From positions 19,427-83,426 of the forward strand of contig NZ_JACJTD010000035.1 in NCBI RefSeq assembly GCF_014698505.1: a stretch of DNA of 64,000 nt. The letters are read 5' to 3'. Source of the stretch: Nostoc foliaceum FACHB-393. GTDB taxonomy: Bacteria; Cyanobacteriota; Cyanobacteriia; Cyanobacteriales; Nostocaceae. Shown in pieces: positions 41,753 to 51,406 of the stretch. Below the pieces are notes generated by a model. It was not told the DNA's origin, did not search any database, and worked only from the letters and a program-made list of their open reading frames with translations. Positions within the stretch are counted from its first letter, which is position 1; every line of letters starts with the position of its first letter. Position numbers and translations under genes: made by a program.

Positions 41753-42303
41753 AAGTGAAGCAGTCAAGGGTGAAGAAAGTTGAGAATACTTCCGATGCCA
41801 ATTTTGGGTTTTAAGCAAAAGCAGAACCTATGGAAACAGTACCAGCAGTGTGCGAGGCTTTTCTTCTCTAGTAAATGCAACATTGAGGAGTAAGACAAAC
41901 AGAACTTCTCCTATCAAAGATGCTTCTCTACGAGAGACTCCGCCAATGCATAGCTTCTTCCACCCTAGTTTTTAGCCACTCATCTTAAAACAGAAGCATG
42001 AGCACAAGAAGTCTCTAGTTAGATATATAGTTATTTGATTGATAAAAGTATACTCGTTTTTCAATAAAATATGGATTGAGGTAATATGTTTTTTAAGTGA
42101 AATTGCTTAGTTTTTATGAGTTTTTTGTAAAACACCAAAGAATATTGTTGTATAAAAAGAGTTAGTGAATCCAGTAAAGATAGCATTCGAGTTACACTAA
42201 CTCCCTTGTTAAGATTTGTCAGCAGTGTTGAGAGCCTTATTTTTTGTTCTCCAACAAGTGCAATTTTGTGCTTAAAGAGATAGAGGGAATAGGGGGAAAA
42301 AAT
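41753..42303. other. spacer upstream of the GDP-mannose dehydratase gene
   Basis: 551 bases without a supported gene. 41900-41950 contains a degraded interspersed repeat (ACTTCTCCTATCAAAGATGC, then GAGACTCCGCC). The rest is AT-rich and should include the promoter of the following two-gene unit; I see no defined operator. Confidence 0.45.
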
Positions 42304-43293
42304 ATGACTAAGACAGCCCTAATTACAGGAATAACTGGTCAAGATGGCTACTATCTCAGCCATCTGCTGCTCAACCGGGGTTACCGAGTTGTAGGATTAG
42401 TACCCCCGCATCGACAACCTAATTTGACAAAACTGGGAACACTGGCAAATCAAGTAGAAATTTTTACGGTTGACTTGAGGGATAATGCAGCACTGTTTAC
42501 CGCAGTTGAACAGCTGCGTCCCCAAGAGATTTACAATTTGGCGGCTCCTAGTTTTGTACCCGACTCTTGGAACGACCCATTGGGAACCCTGGATCTAATA
42601 ACTGGTACGGCTACCAGGCTTTTGGAAGCAGTACGAAAAGTTGGTTTGTCTACCAGATTCTATCAAGCCAGTAGTTCAGAAATGTTTGGCGATGTATTTA
42701 TTTCGCCTCAAGATGAAGAAACCCCTTTTCGTCCTAAAAATCCCTATGCTGCGGCCAAGATGCACGCCCACTGGACTATGGTGCATCACAGACAGCGCTA
42801 TGGACTATTTGCCTGTAGTGGAATTTTATATAATCACGAGTCTCCTCTACGCGCTCCTCAGTTTGTTACACGCAAAGTTTCTTTAGCTGCTGCATCGATT
42901 AAATTGGGTTTGACTGACACCTTAGAAATGGGTAATCTGGATGCAAAACGCGATTGGGGTTTTGCGGGTGATTATGTAGAAGCAATGTGGCTAATGTTGC
43001 AAGTTGACGAACCAGAAGAATATGTGATTGGCACAGGTAAACTGCACAGTGTAAGAGATTTAGTTGCCACAGCCTTTGAGTCTGTCGGCTTGAATTGGAC
43101 GCAGTATGTAGTTATAGATACTAGCTTATTGCGACAAGATGAGCATTTTCAACTAGTAGCTAACCCCAGTAAAGCTAAAAGAAACCTCGACTGGGAACCC
43201 CAAGTGAGCTTTGAGGAACTTTTGGAAAAAATGGTAAAAACAGATTTAGAGCGGTTACAAAGTGGTGCGATCGCGCCCTTACCGCGAGTGTAA
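42304..43293 (+). CDS. gmd: GDP-mannose 4,6-dehydratase family protein
   Basis: NAD(P)-dependent short-chain dehydratase forming GDP-4-keto-6-deoxymannose, a precursor of fucose or rhamnose in polysaccharides. 329 residues from ATG 42304, preceded by AGGGGG. Rossmann motif GITGQDGYY (about 8-16); catalytic SSSEMFG (about 123-129) and NPYAAAK (Tyr and Lys of YxxxK, about 148-154); the family's GNLDAKRDWGFAGDYVEAMW (about 205-224). A glycosyltransferase gene begins ten bases after its stop, so the two probably act on one glycan. Related dehydratases with other GDP-sugar substrates cannot be excluded. Confidence 0.86.
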   Translation: MTKTALITGITGQDGYYLSHLLLNRGYRVVGLVPPHRQPNLTKLGTLANQVEIFTVDLRDNAALFTAVEQLRPQEIYNLAAPSFVPDSWNDPLGTLDLITGTATRLLEAVRKVGLSTRFYQASSSEMFGDVFISPQDEETPFRPKNPYAAAKMHAHWTMVHHRQRYGLFACSGILYNHESPLRAPQFVTRKVSLAAASIKLGLTDTLEMGNLDAKRDWGFAGDYVEAMWLMLQVDEPEEYVIGTGKLHSVRDLVATAFESVGLNWTQYVVIDTSLLRQDEHFQLVANPSKAKRNLDWEPQVSFEELLEKMVKTDLERLQSGAIAPLPRV

Positions 43294-43303
43294 ATAACCT
43301 AAC

Positions 43304-44485
43304 ATGCACATCACTACAGTGACAAAAAACCTCAAGTTAGGTGATAAAGTTAACAAAGAAACTAACCATGTCTTCGTGTTTTTAGAAATTTTTGCCCACG
43401 AAGGTGGTATTCAATCATATATAAAAGATATTTTTCGCGCCTATCTGGGATTAAGCCAAACCTACAAGGCAGAAGTCTTTTTGCTGCGAGACAGTCCTGA
43501 TAGTTTAAATCCGTTTGAAGACGAGAACTTAAAATTTCATTACTTTAAAAATCAGTCTCCCCAAATAGGGAGACTGCAAATGGCAGCAGCTTTACTTAAA
43601 TGTCTGTTGCAAAGCCGTCCACAGCAAGTTTTCTGTGGCCATATTAACTTAGCAGTATTAGTACAAACTCTTTGCCAGCCCTTGGGGATTCCTTACACCG
43701 TACTAACTTACGGTAAAGAAGTCTGGGAGCCGCTGAAAAATCAAGAACGCCGCGCCCTGACATCAGCAGCTGGAATTTGGACAATTAGTCGCTACAGCCG
43801 CGATCGCGCTTGTGCTGCTAATGGTCTAAACTCGAAAATGGTACAGATGATGCCTTGTGCAATTGATGGGGATAAATTTACTCCTGGTTCCAAGCAGCCA
43901 GAATTAGTTCAGAAGTATGGCTTAACTAGCGCTAAGGTGTTAATGACAGTAGCGCGGTTATGGTCAGGAGATATTTACAAAGGTGTAGATGTAACGATTC
44001 GGGCATTACCACAAATAGCTCAGGTTTTCCCAGAAGTGAAATATTTGGTAATTGGTCGTGGTGATGACCAACCGCGATTGGTGCAGCTAACAAAAGATTT
44101 AGGTGTAAGCGATCGTGTTGTGTTTGCTGGTTTCGTTGCTACAGAAGAATTAATGGAACATTACCGCCTTGCTGATGCCTATATTATGCCTTCGCAAGAA
44201 GGCTTTGGCATTGTTTATCTAGAGGCAATGGCTTGTGGAGTACCTGTATTATCCGGTGACGACGATGGCTCCGCTGACCCCTTGCAAGATGGTAAACTGG
44301 GATGGCGAGTACCGCACCGCAGTCCTGATGCTGTAGCAGCTGCTTGTATAGAAATGCTTCAAGGAGATGACCAGCGCTGTGATGGAGAGTGGCTACGAGA
44401 ACAAGCGATCGCTCTGTTTGGCATAGATGCCTTCCAACAGCACTTGCAAAAAATGCTTGTATCCTCAGTGATGAAGTCCAAATGA
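43304..44485 (+). CDS. glycosyltransferase family 4
   Basis: Retaining GT-B glycosyltransferase of 393 residues. The C-terminal donor domain shows VLMTVARLWSGDIYKGVDV (about 212-230), GRGDDQPRL, and the signature MPSQEGFGIVYLEAMACGVPVLSGDDDGSADP, with the E-x7-E acidic pair. The N-terminal acceptor domain includes HEGGIQSYIKDIFRA. It directly follows gmd, suggesting transfer of a deoxyhexose or mannose in exopolysaccharide or lipopolysaccharide assembly. The stop codon is provided by a heptamer repeat (TCCAAATGACAAATGAC). Confidence 0.88.
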   Translation: MHITTVTKNLKLGDKVNKETNHVFVFLEIFAHEGGIQSYIKDIFRAYLGLSQTYKAEVFLLRDSPDSLNPFEDENLKFHYFKNQSPQIGRLQMAAALLKCLLQSRPQQVFCGHINLAVLVQTLCQPLGIPYTVLTYGKEVWEPLKNQERRALTSAAGIWTISRYSRDRACAANGLNSKMVQMMPCAIDGDKFTPGSKQPELVQKYGLTSAKVLMTVARLWSGDIYKGVDVTIRALPQIAQVFPEVKYLVIGRGDDQPRLVQLTKDLGVSDRVVFAGFVATEELMEHYRLADAYIMPSQEGFGIVYLEAMACGVPVLSGDDDGSADPLQDGKLGWRVPHRSPDAVAAACIEMLQGDDQRCDGEWLREQAIALFGIDAFQQHLQKMLVSSVMKSK

Positions 44486-44550
44486 CAAATGACAAATGAC
44501 CAATGACTAAAATAGCTATCCTAGAAGGAGAGCAGGACGACATTTAAAAA

Positions 44551-44922
44551 ATGAGCTTTAAGTCATTTCAATTGAATCTTTTAAATCTCCGCCCTTGGCT
44601 CACCCTGCTGGCAGTTATTTGGTTGCTGGCATCACTGGGCTTGGGTTGGTTGGTTAATTCATTGCTAATTATTTTCGGGTTGCTGTTGTTAGCACCTATT
44701 GTGGCTTTTTTTGGCTTTCGTTGGTGGCTGCAACGCAACTTGATTGCTGACCAGTGCCCCGTCTGTGAACATGAATTTACAGGTTTAAACAACAGTCAGT
44801 TGCAGTGTCCTAACTGTGGCGAGTCACTGTTAGTACAAAATAGTCATTTTCAGCGCTTCACACCAGAAGGCACAATTGATGTCACTGCTGTCGAAGTTAC
44901 AGCCCAATCACTGGAAGATTAG
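44551..44922 (+). CDS. membrane protein with C-terminal zinc ribbon
   Basis: 123 residues. Two adjacent hydrophobic helices (about 15-34 and 36-55) form a hairpin, then a zinc-ribbon with CPVCEHEF (about 69-76) and CPNCGES (about 91-97). The tail is acidic. Unknown function; short membrane-plus-ribbon proteins are frequent in cyanobacteria. AGGAGAGCAGG lies 20 bases upstream of ATG, somewhat far for a Shine-Dalgarno, so the start is probable but not certain. STRR repeats flank it on both sides. Confidence 0.7.
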   Translation: MSFKSFQLNLLNLRPWLTLLAVIWLLASLGLGWLVNSLLIIFGLLLLAPIVAFFGFRWWLQRNLIADQCPVCEHEFTGLNNSQLQCPNCGESLLVQNSHFQRFTPEGTIDVTAVEVTAQSLED

Positions 44923-44925
44923 TTA

Positions 44926-44985
44926 TTGGTCATTGGTCATTAGTCATTAGTCATTAGCAAAGGATAAATGATTAATGACTATTTA
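44926..44985. repeat. STRR heptamers forming a hairpin between convergent genes
   Basis: TTGGTCATTGGTCATTAGTC and further ATTAGTC units, then ATGATTAATGACT as the opposing arm (12 of 13 pairs). It lies between the stops of the zinc-ribbon gene and the minus-strand gene at 44979, the same layout as at 6061-6102. Confidence 0.6.
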
Positions 44986-45410
44986 TTTTTTTGCGAGATC
45001 GAGAGGATGTAGCGATACTCTTGTTTGGATAGTTCGCCCACATACAGCGAGTATTTTCCTTCTTGCCAATAACCAGAAAGTTCTGGTTTGCCTCCAGAGT
45101 AGCTATCTGCCATTACACAAAAGCGCCCTCCAGGCCCGTCGATCAACAGCGTTGGCTTCCCTTGACTCTCTACTGTTAATCGCAAATAAGGTAGTGACTC
45201 TGTAACCTGGATAACTTGATTGGGTTCCGTAGTAATATTGCCACAGTTACTTTTGACAGTTCCGCCAGAATTTCCGTTTAAAATCAGTGGATCTGGTTGG
45301 AAATTCCGATTAATTTGGATTGTTGGTCTCTGTGCCCAATTGGCCTGGGTGAAAACCAAACTCATCGCCAAAGCTGTGGGAACAATTGCAAGTAGCCTAA
45401 GCGTTTTCAT
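44979..45410 (-). CDS. small exported protein of unknown function
   Basis: 143 residues with a clear signal peptide (about 1-27, ending ANWAQ). The mature part is beta-rich (PYLRLTVESQGKPTLLIDGPGGRFCVMAD, YSLYVGEL) with two cysteines (about 59 and 102) that could form a disulfide. I do not recognise the family beyond a likely cyanobacterial periplasmic beta-sandwich. A Shine-Dalgarno is not obvious before the ATG. Confidence 0.7.
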   Translation of the reverse strand: MKTLRLLAIVPTALAMSLVFTQANWAQRPTIQINRNFQPDPLILNGNSGGTVKSNCGNITTEPNQVIQVTESLPYLRLTVESQGKPTLLIDGPGGRFCVMADSYSGGKPELSGYWQEGKYSLYVGELSKQEYRYILSISQKNK

Positions 45411-45879
45411 TTTAATTAGTGCTCCAGATTTTTTTAGAGCAATATTGTTATACAGTCTGATTTAATTGACGACATCAATCTATCTTGGTTCCAAAAGCTA
45501 GCGTATAACCTAATACCATTGAGTTAAGGATTTTTTGTAAATATTTTGATGTGTGTAGAGACGTTGCAAAGTAATGTTTTTAGCTCGGTCATGCAAATTA
45601 CCTCATCTATGATGTTTGGTGGCGATCGCTTTTCTAGAAAAATATGTCACCAGTATAATTAGCTTCCATTAATAAAGTTTTATTTTTTACATATTAAATA
45701 GGTAATAATATTGAATAAAAAATATGTGTTAGCAGATAACAAGAAAAAAACATAATTTTTACCTGCCAGAAAGGTATTGCACACACAGACATTAGCTAAA
45801 ATCACTAAGACAACCACCAAAAATAGAATTTGGTTGGTCTGTTGTGGAATAAGTGACATAGCTGAGGTAGAAAAGATTG
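45411..45879. other. AT-rich spacer
   Basis: 469 bases between divergent genes. Long A/T stretches, one HIP1 octamer (near 45623), and a partial stem ACCACCAAAA...TTTGGTTGGT near 45815-45837. No coding frame with support. Confidence 0.4.
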
Positions 45880-46221
45880 ATGAATCCTCAAAGAGAAGAA
45901 GACTTGCAGCGTCGCCTCAATAACCTAGAGGCAGAGATTAATTCTTCGCCTAAAGTGGTTCCCCAACCACAAGAGCAAAAACAGATGCCTCAGTCTGTTT
46001 TTGCCAAGTTTAACTTGCAACTGGAGCGATTTCAGATTTGGTTTAACAGTTTATCTGGGGTGAAAAAACTAGTAGTTTCGGGTGTGACGGTGCTAGTAGG
46101 CTTGGCATTGCTGCAAGCAGTGTTTAAACTGGTTGCATCTGTAATCAGTCTGGCACTTTTGGCAGTGTTAGTGTATGTTGGATACAAATTTTTTGTGTCT
46201 AGTAGCTTTCAACGTAAGTAA
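45880..46221 (+). CDS. small membrane protein with N-terminal coiled coil
   Basis: 113 residues from ATG 45880, which has GAGGTAG nine bases upstream. The N-terminal third is charged and coiled-coil-like (EEDLQRRLNNLEAEINSS), then a short basic-aromatic segment and two membrane helices (about 63-82 and 84-103). Unknown function; the layout resembles small cyanobacterial anchor proteins. A 22-base inverted sequence (CTTTGCACTCTGCC...CAAAAGG) follows the stop. Confidence 0.68.
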   Translation: MNPQREEDLQRRLNNLEAEINSSPKVVPQPQEQKQMPQSVFAKFNLQLERFQIWFNSLSGVKKLVVSGVTVLVGLALLQAVFKLVASVISLALLAVLVYVGYKFFVSSSFQRK

Positions 46222-46397
46222 TAAGCTGATATGCATTTACTTTGCACTCTGCCTAGAGTCAGGAGCCAGAATGCAAAAGGCTCCTGACTTATGAATTCTA
46301 AATTCTATTTCAACATGCTTTTCTTTTTACCGATTAGCTTAGTCTATTTTAATTGTGCCGATCGCGGCGTAGAAATAATGTCAAAGGGAATTAGACG

Positions 46398-48533
46398 ATG
46401 ACGACACCAATTGTCAGAAGAAGTAATCAATCTGGTCAGTCAAAACGACCAGAAAGAGCCAGTTCGCTGCTGCTAGCAAGCAGGCGTTTTGCTGCTTGGG
46501 CGGCTGAAATCACACTAGTGGTTACCAGTGGTTTGATTCCCTTCGGCATTGGTGTCTATGCCAATTCTAGAAGCGATCTTAATCGAGTACCGCTTAATCC
46601 CGTGCTGGTAGTCACAGAAAGAGCGATCGCTCGACCCTTAGCTTTACCTGTGAGTTATGGCATCCGTAACGTAGCATGGCCGACTAATATTTTGTGGACA
46701 ATCGCCCTATTAGCGCCTGTAACTCTCTCGTGGTGGCAATTATATTTACTAGCTAAGACTGGTAGCACAATTCCTAAACGTTGGTTAAAAGTGCGTGTTG
46801 TCAACGAGCACGGGAGACCTCCTGGTTTGGGAGCAGTTGTGATTAGAGAAGGAGTTGGGCGTTGGACTGTACCCATTTCCATTGCCTATCTGCTGTGGCG
46901 TTACAGCTTTGCTTTTCCTAATTTAGGATTATTCACATTTTTGTCTTTGTTAATGATTGTGGGTGAAGGGATAGGCTTACCGTCGCGCCGGGGCCGTCGC
47001 GCACTGCACGATCAACTTGCAGGTACTTATACAATAGATGCGCTCTTACCTAGCAATAGACAAGCTCAGTCTGCTGACGGTAATGATCAAGCAGAAGAAT
47101 GGCAAGAAGGAGAAGAATTAGCGGCAGCCCAAACCAACCAGTCGCCTAATCTGTGGCGGCGGATACAGCAAAACCCTAATCTGACTTTGTTTGGGGTAGG
47201 GCTGACGAGTATGACTGCTGTGTTGGCAACTTTAATAGGAACTCAAGTTTATATCCAAATTCAACAATCCCAGCGAGCAACCAAGCAAATCAACAGCCAA
47301 CAGTTCCTCGAACTTGTTAAACAATTAACTCCCAACTCTGGGGCGACTAATGAGCAACGCCAAAGTGCAATTCTGGCTATGGGTGGTCTTAATGACCCAC
47401 AGTCCATTAAATTTCTGGCGGGTCTCTTGGTTACTGAAACAAACCCCAGCCTCCTGGATACGATTCAACAAGCTTTGACAACTGTCGGGCCCCAAGCCAT
47501 CCCGGAATTAAAAAATAAGAATCAGTTTCTGGTTAGCGAACTGGAGTCTGTAGGCAGCACTGCAACTCAAGAACGAGAATTGCGGCAAGGGCGGCTACAA
47601 AGAAACCAGCGGACGATCAACAAGATTCTCTCTGTTTACAGCGGTAAAATCCAGGGCGTTGACCTTAGCAGCACCCAATTAGGTCAAAGCGGTACTCCAG
47701 GAAGTTCCTTCTTCAACTTGGTACTAGACAACCTTGATTTATCAGGGCTTAAGTTCAAATCTGCAAATCTTAACCAAGCCAGCTTTAAGGGTAGCCGCTT
47801 TCGGGGTGCGGGTGAAGATGGACGCTGGGATACCTACGACGATGTGATGGCTGATTTAAGTCAAGCTCAGTTGCAGCAAGCCAATCTTACTGATGCTAAC
47901 CTCAGTCGTGTCTTGATGAACCGGATCGATTTGAGCCGCGCCACTCTCAACAGAGCTAATTTATCCAATGCGCGTCTATTTGACGCTAAACTCAACAGCA
48001 CTCAACTAGTAGGAGCCGATCTGCGAAACGCAGTTTTGGAAAAAGCGAGCTTAACTGGGGCTGATTTAGGTGACGCCAAATTGAACGAAGCCAATCTATA
48101 CGCTGCCCGTTTAGGTCGCGTTACTGCTATAGGAACACAATTATCCTTTGCCAACTTAACTAACACTGATTGGCAAGGGGCAGATTTATCAGGAGCCTAT
48201 TTGGATCGTGCTAATCTCAGCAATGCTAACCTCAGTGCCACTCGTCTAGCTGGCGCTGTTTTGCGTTCTGCCCAGATGGAAAACGTTAACTTGCAAAATG
48301 CCGACCTGAGCCTTGCAGATTTACGGGGGGCAAATGTCGCCGGAGCAGATTTTAAAGGGGCAATTCTCGCTCCTAGCAAACAAGACCCAGCAGATCAATT
48401 TGTCCAGACTCCAGATTTAGGCTCAGTATCTGCTGTAGTCCAAGGCGTTGATTTTTCCCAAGCCAAAAATTTAGATGCCAAGCAATTAGCTTACATTTGT
48501 ACTCAAGGAGGCATTCATCCCCGTTGCCCGTAG
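46398..48533 (+). CDS. RDD membrane domain fused to HEAT-like and pentapeptide repeats
   Basis: 711 residues. An RDD domain with about four helices (about 28-215; RRFAAWAAEITLVV and RRGRRALHDQLAGT are its ends) is followed by another membrane helix (about 265-285), a HEAT-like stretch (about 295-365) and about 30 pentapeptide repeats (about 410-680; ANLTDANLSRVLMNRIDLSR) forming a right-handed beta helix. The repeat part is probably on the side opposite the first residues. The fusion is found in cyanobacteria; function unknown. The C-terminus has a CTQGGIHPRCP tip with two cysteines. Confidence 0.82.
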   Translation: MTTPIVRRSNQSGQSKRPERASSLLLASRRFAAWAAEITLVVTSGLIPFGIGVYANSRSDLNRVPLNPVLVVTERAIARPLALPVSYGIRNVAWPTNILWTIALLAPVTLSWWQLYLLAKTGSTIPKRWLKVRVVNEHGRPPGLGAVVIREGVGRWTVPISIAYLLWRYSFAFPNLGLFTFLSLLMIVGEGIGLPSRRGRRALHDQLAGTYTIDALLPSNRQAQSADGNDQAEEWQEGEELAAAQTNQSPNLWRRIQQNPNLTLFGVGLTSMTAVLATLIGTQVYIQIQQSQRATKQINSQQFLELVKQLTPNSGATNEQRQSAILAMGGLNDPQSIKFLAGLLVTETNPSLLDTIQQALTTVGPQAIPELKNKNQFLVSELESVGSTATQERELRQGRLQRNQRTINKILSVYSGKIQGVDLSSTQLGQSGTPGSSFFNLVLDNLDLSGLKFKSANLNQASFKGSRFRGAGEDGRWDTYDDVMADLSQAQLQQANLTDANLSRVLMNRIDLSRATLNRANLSNARLFDAKLNSTQLVGADLRNAVLEKASLTGADLGDAKLNEANLYAARLGRVTAIGTQLSFANLTNTDWQGADLSGAYLDRANLSNANLSATRLAGAVLRSAQMENVNLQNADLSLADLRGANVAGADFKGAILAPSKQDPADQFVQTPDLGSVSAVVQGVDFSQAKNLDAKQLAYICTQGGIHPRCP

Positions 48534-48618
48534 AATGGGATGGGGAGCAGGGGGGCAAGAAATAACCAATGCCCCATAACCCCATGACTAATGACTAATT
48601 GGTATGAGGAGTTGGGTT

Positions 48619-49110
48619 ATGAAGCATATTCCATATTTGGTTTCAGTTTTGGCGGCTGGCTTGGTCTTGAGTCTGGCGAGTACGAAACCAGCACAAGCTC
48701 AAGTAGCCTATGGTAGTTATATCGGTATAGGCCCCACTATTGGCTTTACTGATGGTATCCAATTGGGGGGGGTTATAGCGGGTCGCTACAAGCTTCTAGA
48801 AGCACCAATTTCACTGCGTGCCCAAGTGTTAATTGGTAATAATACGGCAGTTGTGCCAACAGTTTCCTACGATTTTCCCCTTAACTGGCAAGCTGATGCC
48901 TACCTGGGTGCTGGGTTAGTATTGGCTGGTGGTGGTGGATCTTCTCCTGTAGGCGACAAAATCAGTTTTGCGTTACAACCGGGGATTGATTATATGATCC
49001 CAAATAGCAATACTGTCCTTTTTGGCAACGCCATCATTGCTTTTGATGCCTACCGTGATAGCAGTGGTACAGCTATCTCTGTGCAGGGTGGTGTTGGTTT
49101 GAGATTTTAA
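48619..49110 (+). CDS. exported beta-rich protein, possibly an outer-membrane barrel
   Basis: 163 residues from ATG 48619, with GAGGAG eight bases upstream; an in-frame ATG at 48604 overlaps that site. A signal peptide (about 1-27, ending AQAQ) is followed by alternating short hydrophobic strands (YGSYIGIGPTIGFTDGIQLG, SFALQPGIDYMIP), ending in aromatic VGLRF. The final Phe and strand pattern fit a small outer-membrane beta barrel, but no family name comes to mind. Upstream is a heptamer repeat (GACTAATGACTAATT). Confidence 0.7.
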   Translation: MKHIPYLVSVLAAGLVLSLASTKPAQAQVAYGSYIGIGPTIGFTDGIQLGGVIAGRYKLLEAPISLRAQVLIGNNTAVVPTVSYDFPLNWQADAYLGAGLVLAGGGGSSPVGDKISFALQPGIDYMIPNSNTVLFGNAIIAFDAYRDSSGTAISVQGGVGLRF

Positions 49111-49253
49111 TGGGCAGATGAAAACACTACTGCGATCGCTATCCTATTCCTAAGAAGCGTTAAACTTCATTGCAAATCAAGAAGTTAGTCCAAACAACAT
49201 GATAATTTTTGGTCATGAAGAGAGACAGCACAGGATTAACACAGGAGAACACA

Positions 49254-49466
49254 GTGGCAATGGAATCAAATTTATTAACGGATGCGGGCGCAGATGAAAT
49301 GAATCAAGATTTCAGTGAATATGTCGCCAATCTGCAACTTCACATGACTCTGCAAGCTCGCAATCTTGTTCCAACCCTGAAACAAACGCTGGTAGATAGT
49401 CGCCAGCAATTACTCCATCAAACCCAAGCCCACTTTGAAAAGCTAGTTTCTCGACAAGGGCTATAA
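49254..49466 (+). CDS. small helical protein of unknown function
   Basis: 70 residues from GTG 49254 (AGGAG six bases upstream) or 68 from ATG 49260; an upstream TTG at 49209 is unlikely. Acidic N-terminus (DAGADEMNQDFSEYV) then Gln-rich amphipathic helices (LQLHMTLQARNLVPTLKQTL). No domain recognised. Possibly soluble and oligomeric. Confidence 0.6.
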   Translation: MAMESNLLTDAGADEMNQDFSEYVANLQLHMTLQARNLVPTLKQTLVDSRQQLLHQTQAHFEKLVSRQGL

Positions 49467-49688
49467 ATATATACAAATTTTAATCAAAATTCAAATAAAA
49501 TAAAGGCAGATGTTGTTGGGTTAATGCCAATGGTGTTCTCACAAGGTCTGCTTTTTCTGCTTTTTTAAGTATTAAGTTACTAAAATCACCCTTTTGGCGC
49601 AATAGTAAGGGGCAGAAAGTAGTTAATATTATTGCAGCAGTTCCTTTGAAGAGCAGTTAGTTAAGGCTAAATAGCGGCTCGAATAAAA

Positions 49689-50927
49689 ATGACTTCATTA
49701 CTTCCCAGAAACCTCAGCGTTGTTATCCGACCAGTCCAATACCGGGATTTGGACGGCATTGAGCGCATAACTCAAGAGTCATTCGCAGCCCTCACTCCCA
49801 AGCGAGCAGGTTTTACCATCAGCCAGATGCAAAGGCTGCGTCGCTGGTATGGATTACTCAAATTTTTGAGTTGGTTTCCTAACCCGCTTCAGTATCGCCT
49901 TTGTGCCTATGTAGCAGAGCAAGGGCGGATGCTGTTAGGGATGATTCAAGTGTCACCCTTTAACCGGACACGCAGCACTTGGCGAATTGATCAAGTGTTG
50001 TTAGAGCGTGGTGTCGATAAACAAGGAGTTGGTTCGCAACTTTTGCGTCATTGCTTTGAATCGATTTTGGAAGCTCGCACTTGGCTACTGGAAGTTAACA
50101 TCAATGACATTGAGGCGCTGGCACTATATCGACAAAATGGATTCCAGCGTCTGGCAGAAATGACATACTGGGAAATTGAACCAGAATTACTGGCTGAATT
50201 AGCACAAGCAGAGCCAGACTTGCCCAATCTATTGCCAGTGAGTAATGCTGATGCCCAGTTGCTATATCAATTAGATACAGCATCAATGCCACCTTTAGTG
50301 CGTCAGGTTTTTGACCGTAATACCCGTGACTTTAAAACCAGCTTGTTCGGTGCTTTAACTGATGCAGTGAAGCAATGGCTGACCAAAACAGAAGTAGTCA
50401 GCGGTTACGTATTTGAACCCCAACGCAAAGCTGCGATCGGTTATTTTCAAGTGCAACTTGACCGTAAGGGTGAAGTTCCCCACGTTGCAACGCTGACGGT
50501 TCATCCTGCTTACACCTGGCTGTATCCAGAATTACTATCTCAACTGGCTCGTATTGCCCAAGATTTTCCCCAGCAAGGGTTGCAATTAGCTTCCTCTGAC
50601 TATCAGGCAGAGCGAGAAGAGTATTTGGAACGAATCGGGGCAAAACGCATAGAACATACATTAGTTATGTCTCGCTCTGTGTGGCACAAGCTACGGGAGT
50701 CTAAATTCGTCTCTTTAGAAGGAATTCAGTGGACTGATATGCTGCAAGGTTTACAACCGGCACGTAAACCGATACCAGGTGGGATGTCATGGATACAACC
50801 AGGAAAGTTGCCATCGTCAGATAAACCACTGCCAAGCAAGTCAGAACCGATTAACTTTTCGGGAAAAAACCCTAGCATGGAAGCATCATCGATTTCTGAA
50901 TCAGCAGATGCACAGCAGGAGAATTAA
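49689..50927 (+). CDS. GNAT-family N-acetyltransferase, two-domain
   Basis: 412 residues. The N-terminal domain (about 10-165) is GNAT-like, with the acetyl-CoA loop region DKQGVGSQLLRHCFESI (about 113-129) and YRQNGFQRLAEM. A second, weaker GNAT-like module (about 170-330) follows, then a disordered Pro/Ser-rich tail. The substrate is unknown. ruvX starts two bases after the stop, so the two are translationally close; the same gene order appears in my memory of Anabaena. Confidence 0.82.
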   Translation: MTSLLPRNLSVVIRPVQYRDLDGIERITQESFAALTPKRAGFTISQMQRLRRWYGLLKFLSWFPNPLQYRLCAYVAEQGRMLLGMIQVSPFNRTRSTWRIDQVLLERGVDKQGVGSQLLRHCFESILEARTWLLEVNINDIEALALYRQNGFQRLAEMTYWEIEPELLAELAQAEPDLPNLLPVSNADAQLLYQLDTASMPPLVRQVFDRNTRDFKTSLFGALTDAVKQWLTKTEVVSGYVFEPQRKAAIGYFQVQLDRKGEVPHVATLTVHPAYTWLYPELLSQLARIAQDFPQQGLQLASSDYQAEREEYLERIGAKRIEHTLVMSRSVWHKLRESKFVSLEGIQWTDMLQGLQPARKPIPGGMSWIQPGKLPSSDKPLPSKSEPINFSGKNPSMEASSISESADAQQEN

Positions 50928-50929
50928 TT

Positions 50930-51406
50930 GTGATATCCCAAGAGCAACCAAAACCGTTTATTTCAGCGTTGGGACTAGATTTTGGTCGCAAGCGGATTGG
51001 TGTGGCTGGGTGCGATCGCACTGGTTTAATAGCCACGGGGATCACCACAATTGAGCGCACATCTTTTGAGCAGGATGTCGAGCAAATCCGGCAAATAGTT
51101 AATGAACGCGAGGTGCAAATCCTAGTTATGGGCTTACCTTATTCAATGGATGGCTCACTGGGATTTCAGGCGCGTCAAGTTCAGAAATTTACTACAAGAC
51201 TTGCTAAAGCACTGAAACTGCCCGTGGAATATATGGATGAGCGATTAACTTCATTTCAAGCAGAGCAACTGCTGATAGCTGAGAACCGCTCCCCGTCACG
51301 CCATAAAGGTTTGATAGACCGGAAGGCAGCCGCTTTGATTTTGCAACAATGGTTGGATGTTAAGCGTGCTAGTTCTCGCAGTTCAGTGGCGGCTATTGAG
51401 TATTGA
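50930..51406 (+). CDS. ruvX: Holliday-junction resolvase-like RuvX (YqgF)
   Basis: RNase H-fold nuclease with roles in 16S rRNA 5'-end processing and proposed junction resolution. 158 residues; motifs LGLDFGRKRIGVAGCD (about 12-27), VMGLPYSMDGS (about 63-73) and EYMDERLTS (about 100-108) carry the catalytic acids. The GTG start lies two bases after the GNAT stop. Followed 141 bases later by the DUF3727 gene. Confidence 0.92.
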   Translation: MISQEQPKPFISALGLDFGRKRIGVAGCDRTGLIATGITTIERTSFEQDVEQIRQIVNEREVQILVMGLPYSMDGSLGFQARQVQKFTTRLAKALKLPVEYMDERLTSFQAEQLLIAENRSPSRHKGLIDRKAAALILQQWLDVKRASSRSSVAAIEY

